Shown in pieces: positions 1-6,421 of a DNA stretch of 6,451 bases (positions are counted from its first letter, which is position 1; the number at the start of each line of letters is the position of its first letter). Under the pieces are notes generated by a model. It did no database searches. It was not told the origin of the DNA and saw only the letters and a program-made list of their open reading frames with translations. Origin of the DNA: Paenalcaligenes sp035301625. GTDB lineage: Bacteria > Pseudomonadota > Gammaproteobacteria > Burkholderiales > Burkholderiaceae_B. A program made the translations under genes and the position numbers. The stretch is taken from contig DATGTW010000102.1 in assembly GCA_035301625.1 (NCBI GenBank), forward strand, positions 1 through 6,451. Reading direction: 5' to 3'.

Positions 1-84
1 CTTGACCCATAACCCTTCGGGGACGCGCTTGTTTCCGGAAGTACGCCCCATACGGGGTGGGAGTATTTTTTGGATCCAACTCAT
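1..84 (-). CDS. accD: Acetyl-CoA carboxylase carboxyltransferase subunit beta, N-terminal 28 codons only (partial)
   Basis: AccD is the beta subunit of the carboxyltransferase half of acetyl-CoA carboxylase; with AccA it moves the carboxyl group from biotin on AccB to acetyl-CoA, giving malonyl-CoA for fatty acid synthesis in the cytoplasm. The window shows only the start: an ATG at 84-82 opens a frame beginning MSWIQKILPPRMGRTSG and running on through KRVPEGLWVK to the window edge. This matches the conserved AccD amino terminus that precedes the Cys4 zinc ribbon, which would lie just outside the window. An AGGA Shine-Dalgarno core sits 7 nt upstream (plus-strand 92-95). The gene starts 45 nt after the trpA stop on the same strand with no terminator between, so it is probably co-transcribed with trpBA, an order known in many betaproteobacteria. 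The truncation is only due to the window limit. Confidence 0.9.
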   Translation of the reverse strand, partial: MSWIQKILPPRMGRTSGNKRVPEGLWVK

Positions 85-129
85 GCTGTTATCCTGTCCT
101 TTGAATTCTTGAAGTGTGTTGTCACCCAA

Positions 130-951
130 TCATTTCACCAAAGTCTGGTGCACTGTCGAGAGCCATTGTGCGGCTGCTTGAACAGCGGATTCGGGATTAT
201 TATCGGCCTGCATTGAGGCCTCCATGGTTTGGATGAGCTTGCTGCCGATCACCACAGCATCGGCGTGCTCGGCAATACGGCGCGCGCTGTCGGGACTGCG
301 GATCCCAAAGCCTACCCCAACCGGAGTATTCAGATAGCGACGAATACGCGACAGCTGACGAACAACATCATCAATATCAATACTGTCCGCACCGGTCACC
401 CCTTTTAAGGACACATAGTATACGTAACCACGTGCCAATTGGGCGATCTTTTGTATTCGTTCATCAGTCGACGTAGGGGCTAATAAGAAAATAGGGTCAA
501 TAGACTGCGCCATTAGGGCCTGCGCAAATTCTTGGGCTTCTTCGGGCGGATAATCTACGGTCAAAACCCCATCGACCCCAGCAGCAGCGGCCTGATTGAC
601 GAATTCTTGTTGTCCCATGGCTTCTATAGGATTAGCATACCCCATCAACACCATGGGTGTGTCTGGATCTGTTTGTCGAAACTCACTGACCATCTCGAGT
701 ACTCGGCCCAGACTCATGCCCTTGGTTAGGGCTCTTTCGGCAGCCCTCTGAATCACCGGACCATCTGCCATGGGGTCGGAAAATGGCACCCCTAATTCGA
801 TAATATCAGCCCCGGAACGTACCAATGCATGCATGAGCGATACAGTGAGCCCAGGGTCAGGGTCACCCGCAGTAATATACGGTACCAAAGCAGCACGCCC
901 ATCTAGCCGGCTAAATGTATTCTGCAGTCGTTGATTGGATTGTGTTGTCAT
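130..951 (-). CDS. trpA: Tryptophan synthase alpha subunit
   Basis: TrpA cleaves indole-3-glycerol phosphate into indole and glyceraldehyde 3-phosphate and passes the indole through a tunnel to TrpB in the cytoplasmic alpha2-beta2 complex. The 273-residue product is close to the family's usual length of about 268. It shows the TIM-barrel signatures in order: ITAGDP (26-31), IELGVPFSDPMADGP (51-65) with the two catalytic acids Glu52 and Asp63 (Glu49 and Asp60 in the enteric enzymes), VDYPPEE (132-138), the phosphate-site loop GVTG (184-187), GVGFGIRSP (212-220) and VVIGSKLI (233-240). I chose the ATG at 951-949 because it has AAGGA 10 nt upstream and yields a normal amino terminus. A GTG at 1014 would add 21 residues lying inside trpB and is unlikely. 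The frame ends in TGA. All key residues are present, so it should be active. Confidence 0.97.
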   Translation of the reverse strand: MTTQSNQRLQNTFSRLDGRAALVPYITAGDPDPGLTVSLMHALVRSGADIIELGVPFSDPMADGPVIQRAAERALTKGMSLGRVLEMVSEFRQTDPDTPMVLMGYANPIEAMGQQEFVNQAAAAGVDGVLTVDYPPEEAQEFAQALMAQSIDPIFLLAPTSTDERIQKIAQLARGYVYYVSLKGVTGADSIDIDDVVRQLSRIRRYLNTPVGVGFGIRSPDSARRIAEHADAVVIGSKLIQTMEASMQADNNPESAVQAAAQWLSTVHQTLVK

Positions 952-961
952 TCTTGCCCCA

Positions 962-966
962 TCCTT
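962..966 (-). promoter_or_regulatory. trpA ribosome binding site overlapping the trpB stop codon
   Basis: On the minus strand the sequence TTTAAGGATG holds the trpB stop TAA (967-965), and its last two bases form the start of the AAGGA Shine-Dalgarno core for trpA. The core is 10 nt from the trpA ATG. This spacing decides the trpA start. It also suggests translational coupling, with ribosomes ending trpB re-initiating on trpA, which fits the 1:1 subunit need of tryptophan synthase. The coupling itself is inferred. Confidence 0.7.
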
Positions 967-2164
967 AAAGCTCGATGCCGCTATATTCGGCGACCGTGTG
1001 CATATCTTTGTCACCGCGACCAGAAAGGTTAACCAAAATAACCTGATCAGTGCTCATTTCTGGTGCAACGCGCGCTGCATAGGCCAGCGCATGAGAAGAC
1101 TCTAAGGCTGGCATGATGCCTTCAAAACGGCAGCACTCGTGAAACGCCTCTAAAGCCTCGGTATCCGTAACGGTGTCATAACGAACTCGGCCCATGTCTT
1201 TGAGCCAAGCGTGCTCGGGACCTACACCGGGATAATCCAATCCGGCAGAAATTGAATGGGTGGGTTGTACCTGGCCATCGGCAGTCTGCAAAATCAACGT
1301 CCGATTGCCATGCAACACACCCGAACGCCCACGTGTAATAGAGGCAGAATGTTGGTTAGAATCAAGACCACGTCCAGCAGCCTCAACGCCAACCAGATCG
1401 ACCTCCTTGTGCTCGATATAAGGGTAAAAAATACCCATCGCATTCGAGCCGCCGCCCACCGATGCCACAATCATATCCGGCTGATGCCCAGTTTCCGCGG
1501 GCATTTGCTCAAGACATTCAGTGCCAATCACAGACTGAAAATCGCGAACCATCGCTGGATAAGGATGCGGACCAGCCACGGTGCCAATGATGTAATAAGT
1601 ATTTTCTACGTTAGTTACCCAGTCGCGCATGGCCTCGTTAAGCGCATCCTTGAGGGTGCGCGAACCAGAATCCACGGATACAACCTGTGCACCCAGCAGT
1701 TTCATGCGATATACATTTGAGGCCTGTCGACGAATGTCCTCGGAGCCCATATATACAACGCATTCTAGTCCATAACGCGCTGCTACAGTCGCAGTGGCCA
1801 CGCCGTGCTGACCAGCACCGGTCTCGGCGATAATACGCGTTTTACCCATGCGACGAGCCAGCAAAATCTGCCCAATACAATTATTAATCTTATGGGCCCC
1901 AGTATGATTGAGGTCTTCGCGCTTGAGCCAAATCTGTGCACCCCCCAATTGCTCGGACCAGCGTCGGGCAAAGTAAACGGGCGAGGGACGACCTACAAAA
2001 TGATCTAGTTCATTTTGATACTCGGCAATAAACTCCGGATCGTGTAAATACTTTTCATACGCCTGCTGTAACTCATCAAGCGCATGAACTAATGTTTCGG
2101 CCACAAAAGACCCCCCATAGGGGCCAAAATGACCTTGTGCATCTGGATACTGGTATGAACTCAA
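965..2164 (-). CDS. trpB: Tryptophan synthase beta subunit (TTG start)
   Basis: TrpB is the pyridoxal phosphate enzyme that condenses indole with L-serine to form L-tryptophan, acting with TrpA. The 399-residue product has the usual length and all signatures in order: GHFGPYGGSFVAETL near the amino terminus (11-25), LNHTGAHKINN (85-95) with the PLP-binding Lys92, the ETGAGQHG loop (114-121) with catalytic Glu114, the phosphate-binding GGGSNAMG (237-244), AGLDYPGVGP (307-316) with the domain-closing Asp310, and SGRGDKD (381-387). The first codon is TTG (2164-2162). The family amino terminus needs this start, no in-frame ATG is available before well into the conserved region, and an AAAAGGG Shine-Dalgarno lies 8 nt upstream. 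The stop is TAA, 13 nt before trpA. The gene directly upstream is relA, not trpF as in many related genomes. It appears intact. Confidence 0.97.
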   Translation of the reverse strand: MSSYQYPDAQGHFGPYGGSFVAETLVHALDELQQAYEKYLHDPEFIAEYQNELDHFVGRPSPVYFARRWSEQLGGAQIWLKREDLNHTGAHKINNCIGQILLARRMGKTRIIAETGAGQHGVATATVAARYGLECVVYMGSEDIRRQASNVYRMKLLGAQVVSVDSGSRTLKDALNEAMRDWVTNVENTYYIIGTVAGPHPYPAMVRDFQSVIGTECLEQMPAETGHQPDMIVASVGGGSNAMGIFYPYIEHKEVDLVGVEAAGRGLDSNQHSASITRGRSGVLHGNRTLILQTADGQVQPTHSISAGLDYPGVGPEHAWLKDMGRVRYDTVTDTEALEAFHECCRFEGIMPALESSHALAYAARVAPEMSTDQVILVNLSGRGDKDMHTVAEYSGIEL

Positions 2165-2172
2165 GACACTAT

Positions 2173-2179
2173 CCCTTTT
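2173..2179 (-). promoter_or_regulatory. trpB ribosome binding site supporting the TTG start
   Basis: The minus strand reads AAAAGGG followed by an 8-nt spacer and TTG. This is a good anti-16S match at normal spacing, and it supports TTG at 2164 as the true trpB start. The site sits inside the small palindrome CCCAAAAGGG (plus-strand 2173-2182), whose 3-bp stem is probably too weak to hide it. Confidence 0.7.
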
Positions 2180-2229
2180 GGGCTAAAGTCAGGCGCGAAA
2201 GAAAAACTCAAAGCACTGTTCGCACCGAC

Positions 2230-2258
2230 AATTTAAAAATAATACTCTCGAAACTAAA
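2230..2258 (-). promoter_or_regulatory. Weak candidate promoter for trpB-trpA-accD
   Basis: If the hairpin after relA ends that transcript, trpB needs its own promoter in 2165-2272. The best sigma-70-like pair I can find on the minus strand is TTTAGT (2258-2253), a 17-nt spacer and TAAATT (2235-2230), a poor -35 match with a moderate -10. It would give a leader of roughly 60 nt. A TATTAT nearby has no fitting -35. I see no leader peptide with tandem Trp codons and no attenuator. Readthrough from relA is a real alternative. Confidence 0.2.
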
Positions 2259-2269
2259 GCCGCTCGAAA
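2247..2269. repeat. 7-bp direct repeat CTCGAAA, 16 bp apart, between relA and trpB
   Basis: The plus strand carries CTCGAAA at 2247-2253 and again at 2263-2269 (TTTCGAG twice on the minus strand), a start-to-start distance of 16 bp. The left copy abuts the candidate -35 of trpB. It could be a regulator half-site pair, but a 7-bp repeat in an AT-rich gap can arise by chance, and no known box was recognised. Confidence 0.3.
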
Positions 2270-2300
2270 ACTACTGGTTAAATCCCAGCATTTTAACAGT
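2267..2300 (-). terminator. Possible weak intrinsic terminator after relA
   Basis: Eight nt after the relA stop, the minus strand has an imperfect inverted repeat: ACTGTTAAA (2300-2292), a 9-nt loop, then TTTAACCAGT (2282-2273), which pair over 9 bp with one bulged base. It is followed closely by AGTTTT, so only four T residues lie beyond the stem. The stem is AT-rich and the T-tract short, so termination would be inefficient at best. Position supports a role at the relA 3' end; strength does not. Confidence 0.35.
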
Positions 2301-2308
2301 AAATGAAG

Positions 2309-4552
2309 CTAGCGTCGCTGCGCTTGCACACCAGGTATTTCTTCGAGGGCAGTCAATAGCTTTTGAATCTCGTTGCCATTTTTAACCTCGGCTGTAAATA
2401 CGATGTGGGTCAAGGTGCGACGGCTTTGTGTATTAACCCCCACAACATTGATCCGTAAACGAGAAAAAACCTCGGTAATATCACGCAGCAAATGGGCACG
2501 CTCGGGCGCATGCACATGGATATCCACAGGGTAAACGCTATCGCCCACATTTTCACCCCAAGTCACCTCGATGGCGCGCTCGGGCTGTCGGGCAATCAAC
2601 CCTTTGAATGAAGGACAACTACTGCGGTGAATGGATACACCGCGCCCTTTGGTAATAAACCCAGCAATCTTATCGGGCGGGGCAGGTCGACAGCAACGTG
2701 CTAACTGTGTCAGCAGAGAATCTACCCCCACCACTAGCACCCCACTGCGACCTGTCCGAGTCACACTAGAACGGCCAGCATCCGCCACATGCGGTGTGTC
2801 GTGATCTTTTTCCTCGGTCTGGGGTTTAAAGGCCTGCTCGACGTGGCGCAAGCTATATTCATCTTTGGCCACTGCAACATATAGGTCATCCGCCTTGGCA
2901 AAACCTAGCTGATGCGCCAATTGCTCTAAATTAACTGCGGTACGTCCCAGGCGCTGCAGCTCTTTCTCCACCAAATGCTGCCCCTGACTGATGCGTTCTT
3001 GTAATTCAATAGCATTAAACCAAGAACGTACCTTGGCCCGCGAACGCCCACTGGCCAAAAAGCCCAAATTGGGATTCAACCAATCACGAGAAGGGCCTCC
3101 GGATTTGGCAGCGATGATTTCTACGGTTTGCCCTGTTTCCAACTGCGTGCTTAGCGGCACCATCTGACCATCTACACGAGCACCACGACAGCGGTGCCCT
3201 AAATCAGTATGCAAAGAATATGCAAAATCAATGGGGGTAGCTCCATCAGGGAGCTCGATGACTCGTGCCTGTGGAGTCAATACATAAATACGCGCGGGTC
3301 GCTTGCGTACTGACTCTTTTTGCTGGGCGGGCGCATTGCGCCCAGGAACCCCTTTAGGATCCGTACTGTCCCAAGCCAAGAGCTGACGCATCCAGGCAAT
3401 TTTCTGTTCGTCCTCACTGGCGGCTACCTCACCGCCACGTGGACCCGCCTCTTTGTAGCGCCAATGCGCGGCCATGCCATATTCAGCAAAATGATGCATT
3501 TCCTTGGTCCTGATTTGCACCTCAAAGCTGCGCCCCTGCTCATCAGCCACGACCGTATGCAAAGACCGGTAGCCATTGGGTTTAGGCCGCGATATGTAAT
3601 CATCAAACTCATCTGGCAAGGGAGTCCACATCGCATGAATCAACGCCAAACCAGTGTAACAACTGCGTTCATCGTCGACGATCACCCGCAGCGCACGCAA
3701 ATCATACAGCTGATTAAACTCTAGCTGTTTATTGCGCATTTTGTTCCAAATACTATAAATATGCTTAGGCCGCCCTGTCACTTGGGCCTGAATACCCGCC
3801 TGTTCTAAGGCTGTAGATAGCTTATTGACCACCTGTTTAATAAAAGCCTCGCGTTCAACGCGACGCTCTTCGAGTTTGCGCGCAATCTCTTTATAAACAT
3901 CGGGCTCTAAAAACCGAAAAGCCAGGTCTTCCATCTCCCACTTGATTTGCCAAATCCCCAAGCGATTAGCCAACGGCGTATATAGCTCCATGGTTTCATG
4001 CGCAAAATCAAATGGACAGGGCTGTTTACTTTGCGCAAACCAACGCAACGACTGCAAACGCGAGGCCAAACGAATCAATACAATGCGCAAATCTACCGCC
4101 ATCGCCAACAGCATTTTTCTTTTCATTTCGCGCTGATCGGTTAAAGCGCGTGTGTCATGATCCTGGGCAGTAATTTTTGCAATCCGATACAAAGACCGTG
4201 TCCCCTGCACCAAAGTATTGACCTCGGTGCCAAAGGCGGCTTGCAATTTTTCACGCTGAGCAATCTCGCCAACTTCTTCGGGCATATAGGCCAACAATGC
4301 TGCCGCCTGCGTTGGGACATCAGCACCCAACTGCTGCAAAATATGAATCATGGCCGCACAATGTGTATCAATGCGTTCGCCAGTGCGCGCCCGAACATCA
4401 GTCAGCCAAGGCTTGGCGTACTGCACTGCTTGTGCAAATAAGTCGCGCTGTGATTCCGGTTGATGCGCACTCACCTCTTGTAACCACTGAGCGGTAAAGG
4501 GAGTGTCCTGATCATCCCGCGCTGATATTGGAGTGGATAGGGTGGATGACAT
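2309..4552 (-). CDS. relA: RelA, long-form (p)ppGpp synthetase of the stringent response
   Basis: RelA is the ribosome-associated GTP/GDP pyrophosphokinase that makes (p)ppGpp when uncharged tRNA enters the A site. From the ATG at 4552-4550 the product has 747 residues, matching E. coli RelA (about 744). Domains in order: an HD-like hydrolase region (about 30-190) in which the usual LLHD...ED motif is replaced by LLAYMPEEVG (86-95); a synthetase domain with GRPKHIYSIWNKM (260-272), EFDD (315-318) and NGYRSLHTVV (326-335); a TGS domain (about 421-481); a linker; the zinc-finger-like region with CC (620-621), His642 and Cys646; and a C-terminal ACT domain (about 674-745). The EXDD motif in place of RXKD, with the lost HD residues, marks a synthetase-only RelA, so a separate SpoT should exist elsewhere. 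An in-frame TTG at 4558 would add two residues; neither start has a strong Shine-Dalgarno. The stop is TAG. Confidence 0.95.
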   Translation of the reverse strand: MSSTLSTPISARDDQDTPFTAQWLQEVSAHQPESQRDLFAQAVQYAKPWLTDVRARTGERIDTHCAAMIHILQQLGADVPTQAAALLAYMPEEVGEIAQREKLQAAFGTEVNTLVQGTRSLYRIAKITAQDHDTRALTDQREMKRKMLLAMAVDLRIVLIRLASRLQSLRWFAQSKQPCPFDFAHETMELYTPLANRLGIWQIKWEMEDLAFRFLEPDVYKEIARKLEERRVEREAFIKQVVNKLSTALEQAGIQAQVTGRPKHIYSIWNKMRNKQLEFNQLYDLRALRVIVDDERSCYTGLALIHAMWTPLPDEFDDYISRPKPNGYRSLHTVVADEQGRSFEVQIRTKEMHHFAEYGMAAHWRYKEAGPRGGEVAASEDEQKIAWMRQLLAWDSTDPKGVPGRNAPAQQKESVRKRPARIYVLTPQARVIELPDGATPIDFAYSLHTDLGHRCRGARVDGQMVPLSTQLETGQTVEIIAAKSGGPSRDWLNPNLGFLASGRSRAKVRSWFNAIELQERISQGQHLVEKELQRLGRTAVNLEQLAHQLGFAKADDLYVAVAKDEYSLRHVEQAFKPQTEEKDHDTPHVADAGRSSVTRTGRSGVLVVGVDSLLTQLARCCRPAPPDKIAGFITKGRGVSIHRSSCPSFKGLIARQPERAIEVTWGENVGDSVYPVDIHVHAPERAHLLRDITEVFSRLRINVVGVNTQSRRTLTHIVFTAEVKNGNEIQKLLTALEEIPGVQAQRR

Positions 4553-4643
4553 ATTCAATCATCTATGGTGTATTAGGGATAAACAAATTAAGAATGGACG
4601 CTCTTATTGTATTGAGCTTGTTTTATTCTTGGGGCAATAGCTT
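4553..4643. promoter_or_regulatory. Divergent intergenic region between relA and the flavodoxin-like gene
   Basis: These 91 AT-rich bases must hold the start signals of both divergent genes unless promoters lie inside the coding regions. Toward relA (minus strand) there is a good -10-like TACAAT (4611-4606) with no matching -35 at normal spacing. Toward the plus-strand gene the best -10-like hexamer is TATTCT (4624-4629), also without a clear -35. The lack of a good -35 on both sides may mean activator-dependent promoters or an unfamiliar sigma factor. No convincing operator palindrome was found. Confidence 0.4.
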
Positions 4644-5153
4644 ATGACAAAACAGACTTTGCAGATCATCTGGCATTCACGCACAGGTGCCAGCCAACAG
4701 CTGGCCAATGCTGCCCAGCAGGGTGCCCGCGACGCGTTCGAGGCACTAGAGGTCACAAACACGCACCATGTACGCAGTACAGTGGCCACTGCCGTCAGTT
4801 TAGATCAATTATTACATGCCCAAGCATTTATTTTCTGCGCGCCAGAAAACCTGGCCAGCCTCAGCGGCGAGATGAAAGCCTTTTTCGACCGTTTTTACTA
4901 TGCTGCCATCGATCAACTCAATGGCCGCCCCTACAGCACAATCATCAGCGCGGGCAGCGATGGCCAACAAGCATTGCAACAGCTGCAACGCATTTGTACT
5001 GGATGGCGTCTGGACGAAGCCTTTCCCCCTTATGTGTGCATGTTAGGGGCGCAAACAGCCGAACAGATATGGGCCCCCAAAGAACTTGACCCGGACCAAC
5101 GCGCCCCCGCCTACGAATTAGGGGCTAATCTCGCAGCCCTCATTGCTCTTTAG
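4644..5153 (+). CDS. Flavodoxin-like fold protein, probable FMN-dependent NAD(P)H oxidoreductase
   Basis: The 169-residue product has the flavodoxin-like alpha/beta fold. After the first strand (LQIIWHS, 6-12) comes the loop HSRTGASQQLA (11-21), which resembles the FMN phosphate-binding loop. A second signature, APENLASLSGEMKAFFDRF (66-84), is typical of small flavodoxin and NAD(P)H:FMN oxidoreductase families, and SAGSDG (102-107) fits the third flavin-contact strand. No signal peptide or membrane segment is seen, so it should be cytoplasmic. Substrate and partner cannot be told from sequence; quinone or flavin reduction and electron transfer are the usual roles in the family. It is the only plus-strand gene, divergent from relA and convergent with pncB, so it is probably transcribed alone. 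The ATG is placed just before the first fold strand, with only a weak GGGG Shine-Dalgarno about 10 nt upstream. It ends in tandem stops, TAG TAA. Confidence 0.85.
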   Translation: MTKQTLQIIWHSRTGASQQLANAAQQGARDAFEALEVTNTHHVRSTVATAVSLDQLLHAQAFIFCAPENLASLSGEMKAFFDRFYYAAIDQLNGRPYSTIISAGSDGQQALQQLQRICTGWRLDEAFPPYVCMLGAQTAEQIWAPKELDPDQRAPAYELGANLAALIAL

Positions 5154-5175
5154 TAACCAAGCACTGCCCACAAAT
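5154..5175. other. Short convergent gap without a visible terminator
   Basis: The 22 bases between the stop codons of the flavodoxin-like gene and pncB contain no inverted repeat with a T-tract. The two transcripts therefore probably run into each other's 3' ends or stop by another mechanism, giving overlapping antisense tails. This is inferred from the absence of a hairpin. Confidence 0.4.
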
Positions 5176-6384
5176 TTAATGACCTGACTCTGCCCCTTCT
5201 TTGGTGTCCTCATCTGTTTCAGGGATTTGGAATACCTTGCGCAAATAAGACAGATAAGCTGGATCATCACACATGGTCTTTTCAGGAGTATCCGAAATTT
5301 TAGCTACTGGCTGGCCATTACAACGCACCATCTTGATTACTACCTGCAATGGCGTATGGCCAAAGTCATTGGTTAAATTGGTACCTATCCCAAAGGATAC
5401 TTTGCAACGGTTGGCAAAATAGTGTGCCAACTCGATGGCCTTGGGAATATCCAGTGCATCAGAAAAGATTAATGTCTTGGTACGTGAGTCAACGCGGTTT
5501 TTCTCATAATGCGCAAGCAAACGATCCCCCCAAACAAAAGGATCGCCTGAGTCATGGCGTGCCCCATCAAAGAGCTTGCAGAAATACATATCAAAATCAC
5601 GTAAAAACGCGTCCATGCCATACACATCAGACAGGGCAATGCCTAAATCACCGCGATATTCACGCGCCCACATCTCAAGCGCAAACACCTGCGAATCACG
5701 CAGACGGGGCCCCAAAGCCTGGCAAGCCTGTAAATACTCGTGCGCCATTGTTCCTAAAGGCAGCACATCATGCTTTTTAGCCATCCAAACATTACTGGAA
5801 CCTGCAAAGTGCACCCCCATCTGATCTTTCATGGTGGCCACTACCTCATCGTGCCACTTTTTAGAAAAACGGCGTCGTGTGCCGTATTCCGCCACGCGAA
5901 AATCTGCTAACGAAGGATCCCCTGTCACTAACTGCATTTTGGCGCGCAATCGAGCGCGCCCTTCTTCTAGCGGGGGGTGCGGCTTGGTGTTGCGGAAGTA
6001 GACCTCGTTGACAATCGCCAAAACCGGGATTTCAAACAATATAGTATGTAACCAAGGCCCCTCAATTTCGATACTGATCCCCCCCTGCTCACCTGCTTCG
6101 ATGTGAATACAGCGCTCGGGCAGTTGAAATAAACGTAAAAAATCGATAAAGTCACTTTTCATGAATCTCAACCCAGCCAGATAAGCGAGCTCATCCTCAG
6201 TGAACTTGAGCTGGCATAATTCGTGTACTTCCTGGCGGATCTCATCCAAATAAGGACTTAAATCTACGTTTGGTGTGCGGCACTGAAAACGATACTGCAC
6301 CTGTGCAGTCGGAAAATGATGCAATACAACCTGCATCATCGTGAATTTATACAAATCAGTGTCTAGCAAGGAGGTAATAATCAT
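5176..6384 (-). CDS. pncB: Nicotinate phosphoribosyltransferase
   Basis: PncB joins nicotinate and PRPP, with ATP hydrolysis, to form nicotinate mononucleotide, the entry step of the Preiss-Handler NAD salvage pathway in the cytoplasm. The product has 402 residues (E. coli about 400). Signatures in order: SLLDTDLYKFTMMQ (5-18), EYGTRRRFS (166-174), GSSNVWMAKK (195-204), GTMAHE (211-216) with His215 as the likely phosphorylated histidine (His219 in the Salmonella enzyme), RHDSGDP (276-282), IFSDALDIPKAIEL (306-319) and FGIGTNLTNDFG (331-342) at the phosphate-binding end of the barrel. The ATG at 6384 has CAGGA close upstream and gives the family's amino terminus. The acidic, hydrophilic carboxyl tail (about 388-402) is probably disordered. 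The gene converges on the flavodoxin-like gene with a 22-nt gap and has its own candidate promoter. It appears intact. Confidence 0.97.
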   Translation of the reverse strand: MIITSLLDTDLYKFTMMQVVLHHFPTAQVQYRFQCRTPNVDLSPYLDEIRQEVHELCQLKFTEDELAYLAGLRFMKSDFIDFLRLFQLPERCIHIEAGEQGGISIEIEGPWLHTILFEIPVLAIVNEVYFRNTKPHPPLEEGRARLRAKMQLVTGDPSLADFRVAEYGTRRRFSKKWHDEVVATMKDQMGVHFAGSSNVWMAKKHDVLPLGTMAHEYLQACQALGPRLRDSQVFALEMWAREYRGDLGIALSDVYGMDAFLRDFDMYFCKLFDGARHDSGDPFVWGDRLLAHYEKNRVDSRTKTLIFSDALDIPKAIELAHYFANRCKVSFGIGTNLTNDFGHTPLQVVIKMVRCNGQPVAKISDTPEKTMCDDPAYLSYLRKVFQIPETDEDTKEGAESGH

Positions 6385-6388
6385 ATTT

Positions 6389-6393
6389 TCCTG
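6389..6393 (-). promoter_or_regulatory. pncB ribosome binding site
   Basis: The minus strand reads CAGGA, then AAAT, then ATG. The spacing is short (4 nt) but workable, and it supports the ATG at 6384 as the pncB start. Confidence 0.55.
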
Positions 6394-6421
6394 TAGGTTT
6401 AATGGTCTTATTCTTGTTTTA

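Noticed and set aside
85..129. A terminator or separate promoter between trpA and accD
   Set aside because: The 45-nt gap has an EcoRI-type palindrome (GAATTC) but no stable stem with a T-tract and no convincing promoter pair, so co-transcription is the simpler reading.
952..1014. A longer trpA starting at GTG 1014, adding 21 residues
   Set aside because: The extension lies inside the trpB 3' end, has no family similarity, and the ATG at 951 has a proper Shine-Dalgarno and gives a normal TrpA length.
1256..1720. A 154-codon open frame on the plus strand opposite trpB
   Set aside because: It lies wholly antisense to conserved trpB codons, has no recognisable domain or good ribosome site, and its composition is that of an out-of-frame translation.
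2173..2182. The palindrome CCCAAAAGGG over the trpB ribosome site as an RNA switch
   Set aside because: The stem is only 3 bp with a 4-nt loop, too weak to block initiation, and no ligand-binding structure is visible around it.
2165..2308. A trp leader peptide with an attenuator ahead of trpB
   Set aside because: No short frame with a ribosome site and tandem Trp codons was found, nor a set of competing stems.
2092..2385. A 97-codon plus-strand frame spanning the relA-trpB gap
   Set aside because: It overlaps the conserved trpB start and the relA end on the opposite strand, and the product has no recognisable features. The gap is better explained by control elements.
3320..3724. A 134-codon plus-strand frame opposite the relA synthetase domain
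   Set aside because: It is antisense to the most conserved part of relA and shows no motif of its own.
5349..5824. Two overlapping plus-strand frames opposite pncB
   Set aside because: Both are shadows of pncB codons, with His-, Gln- and Pro-rich low-quality translations and no ribosome site of note.
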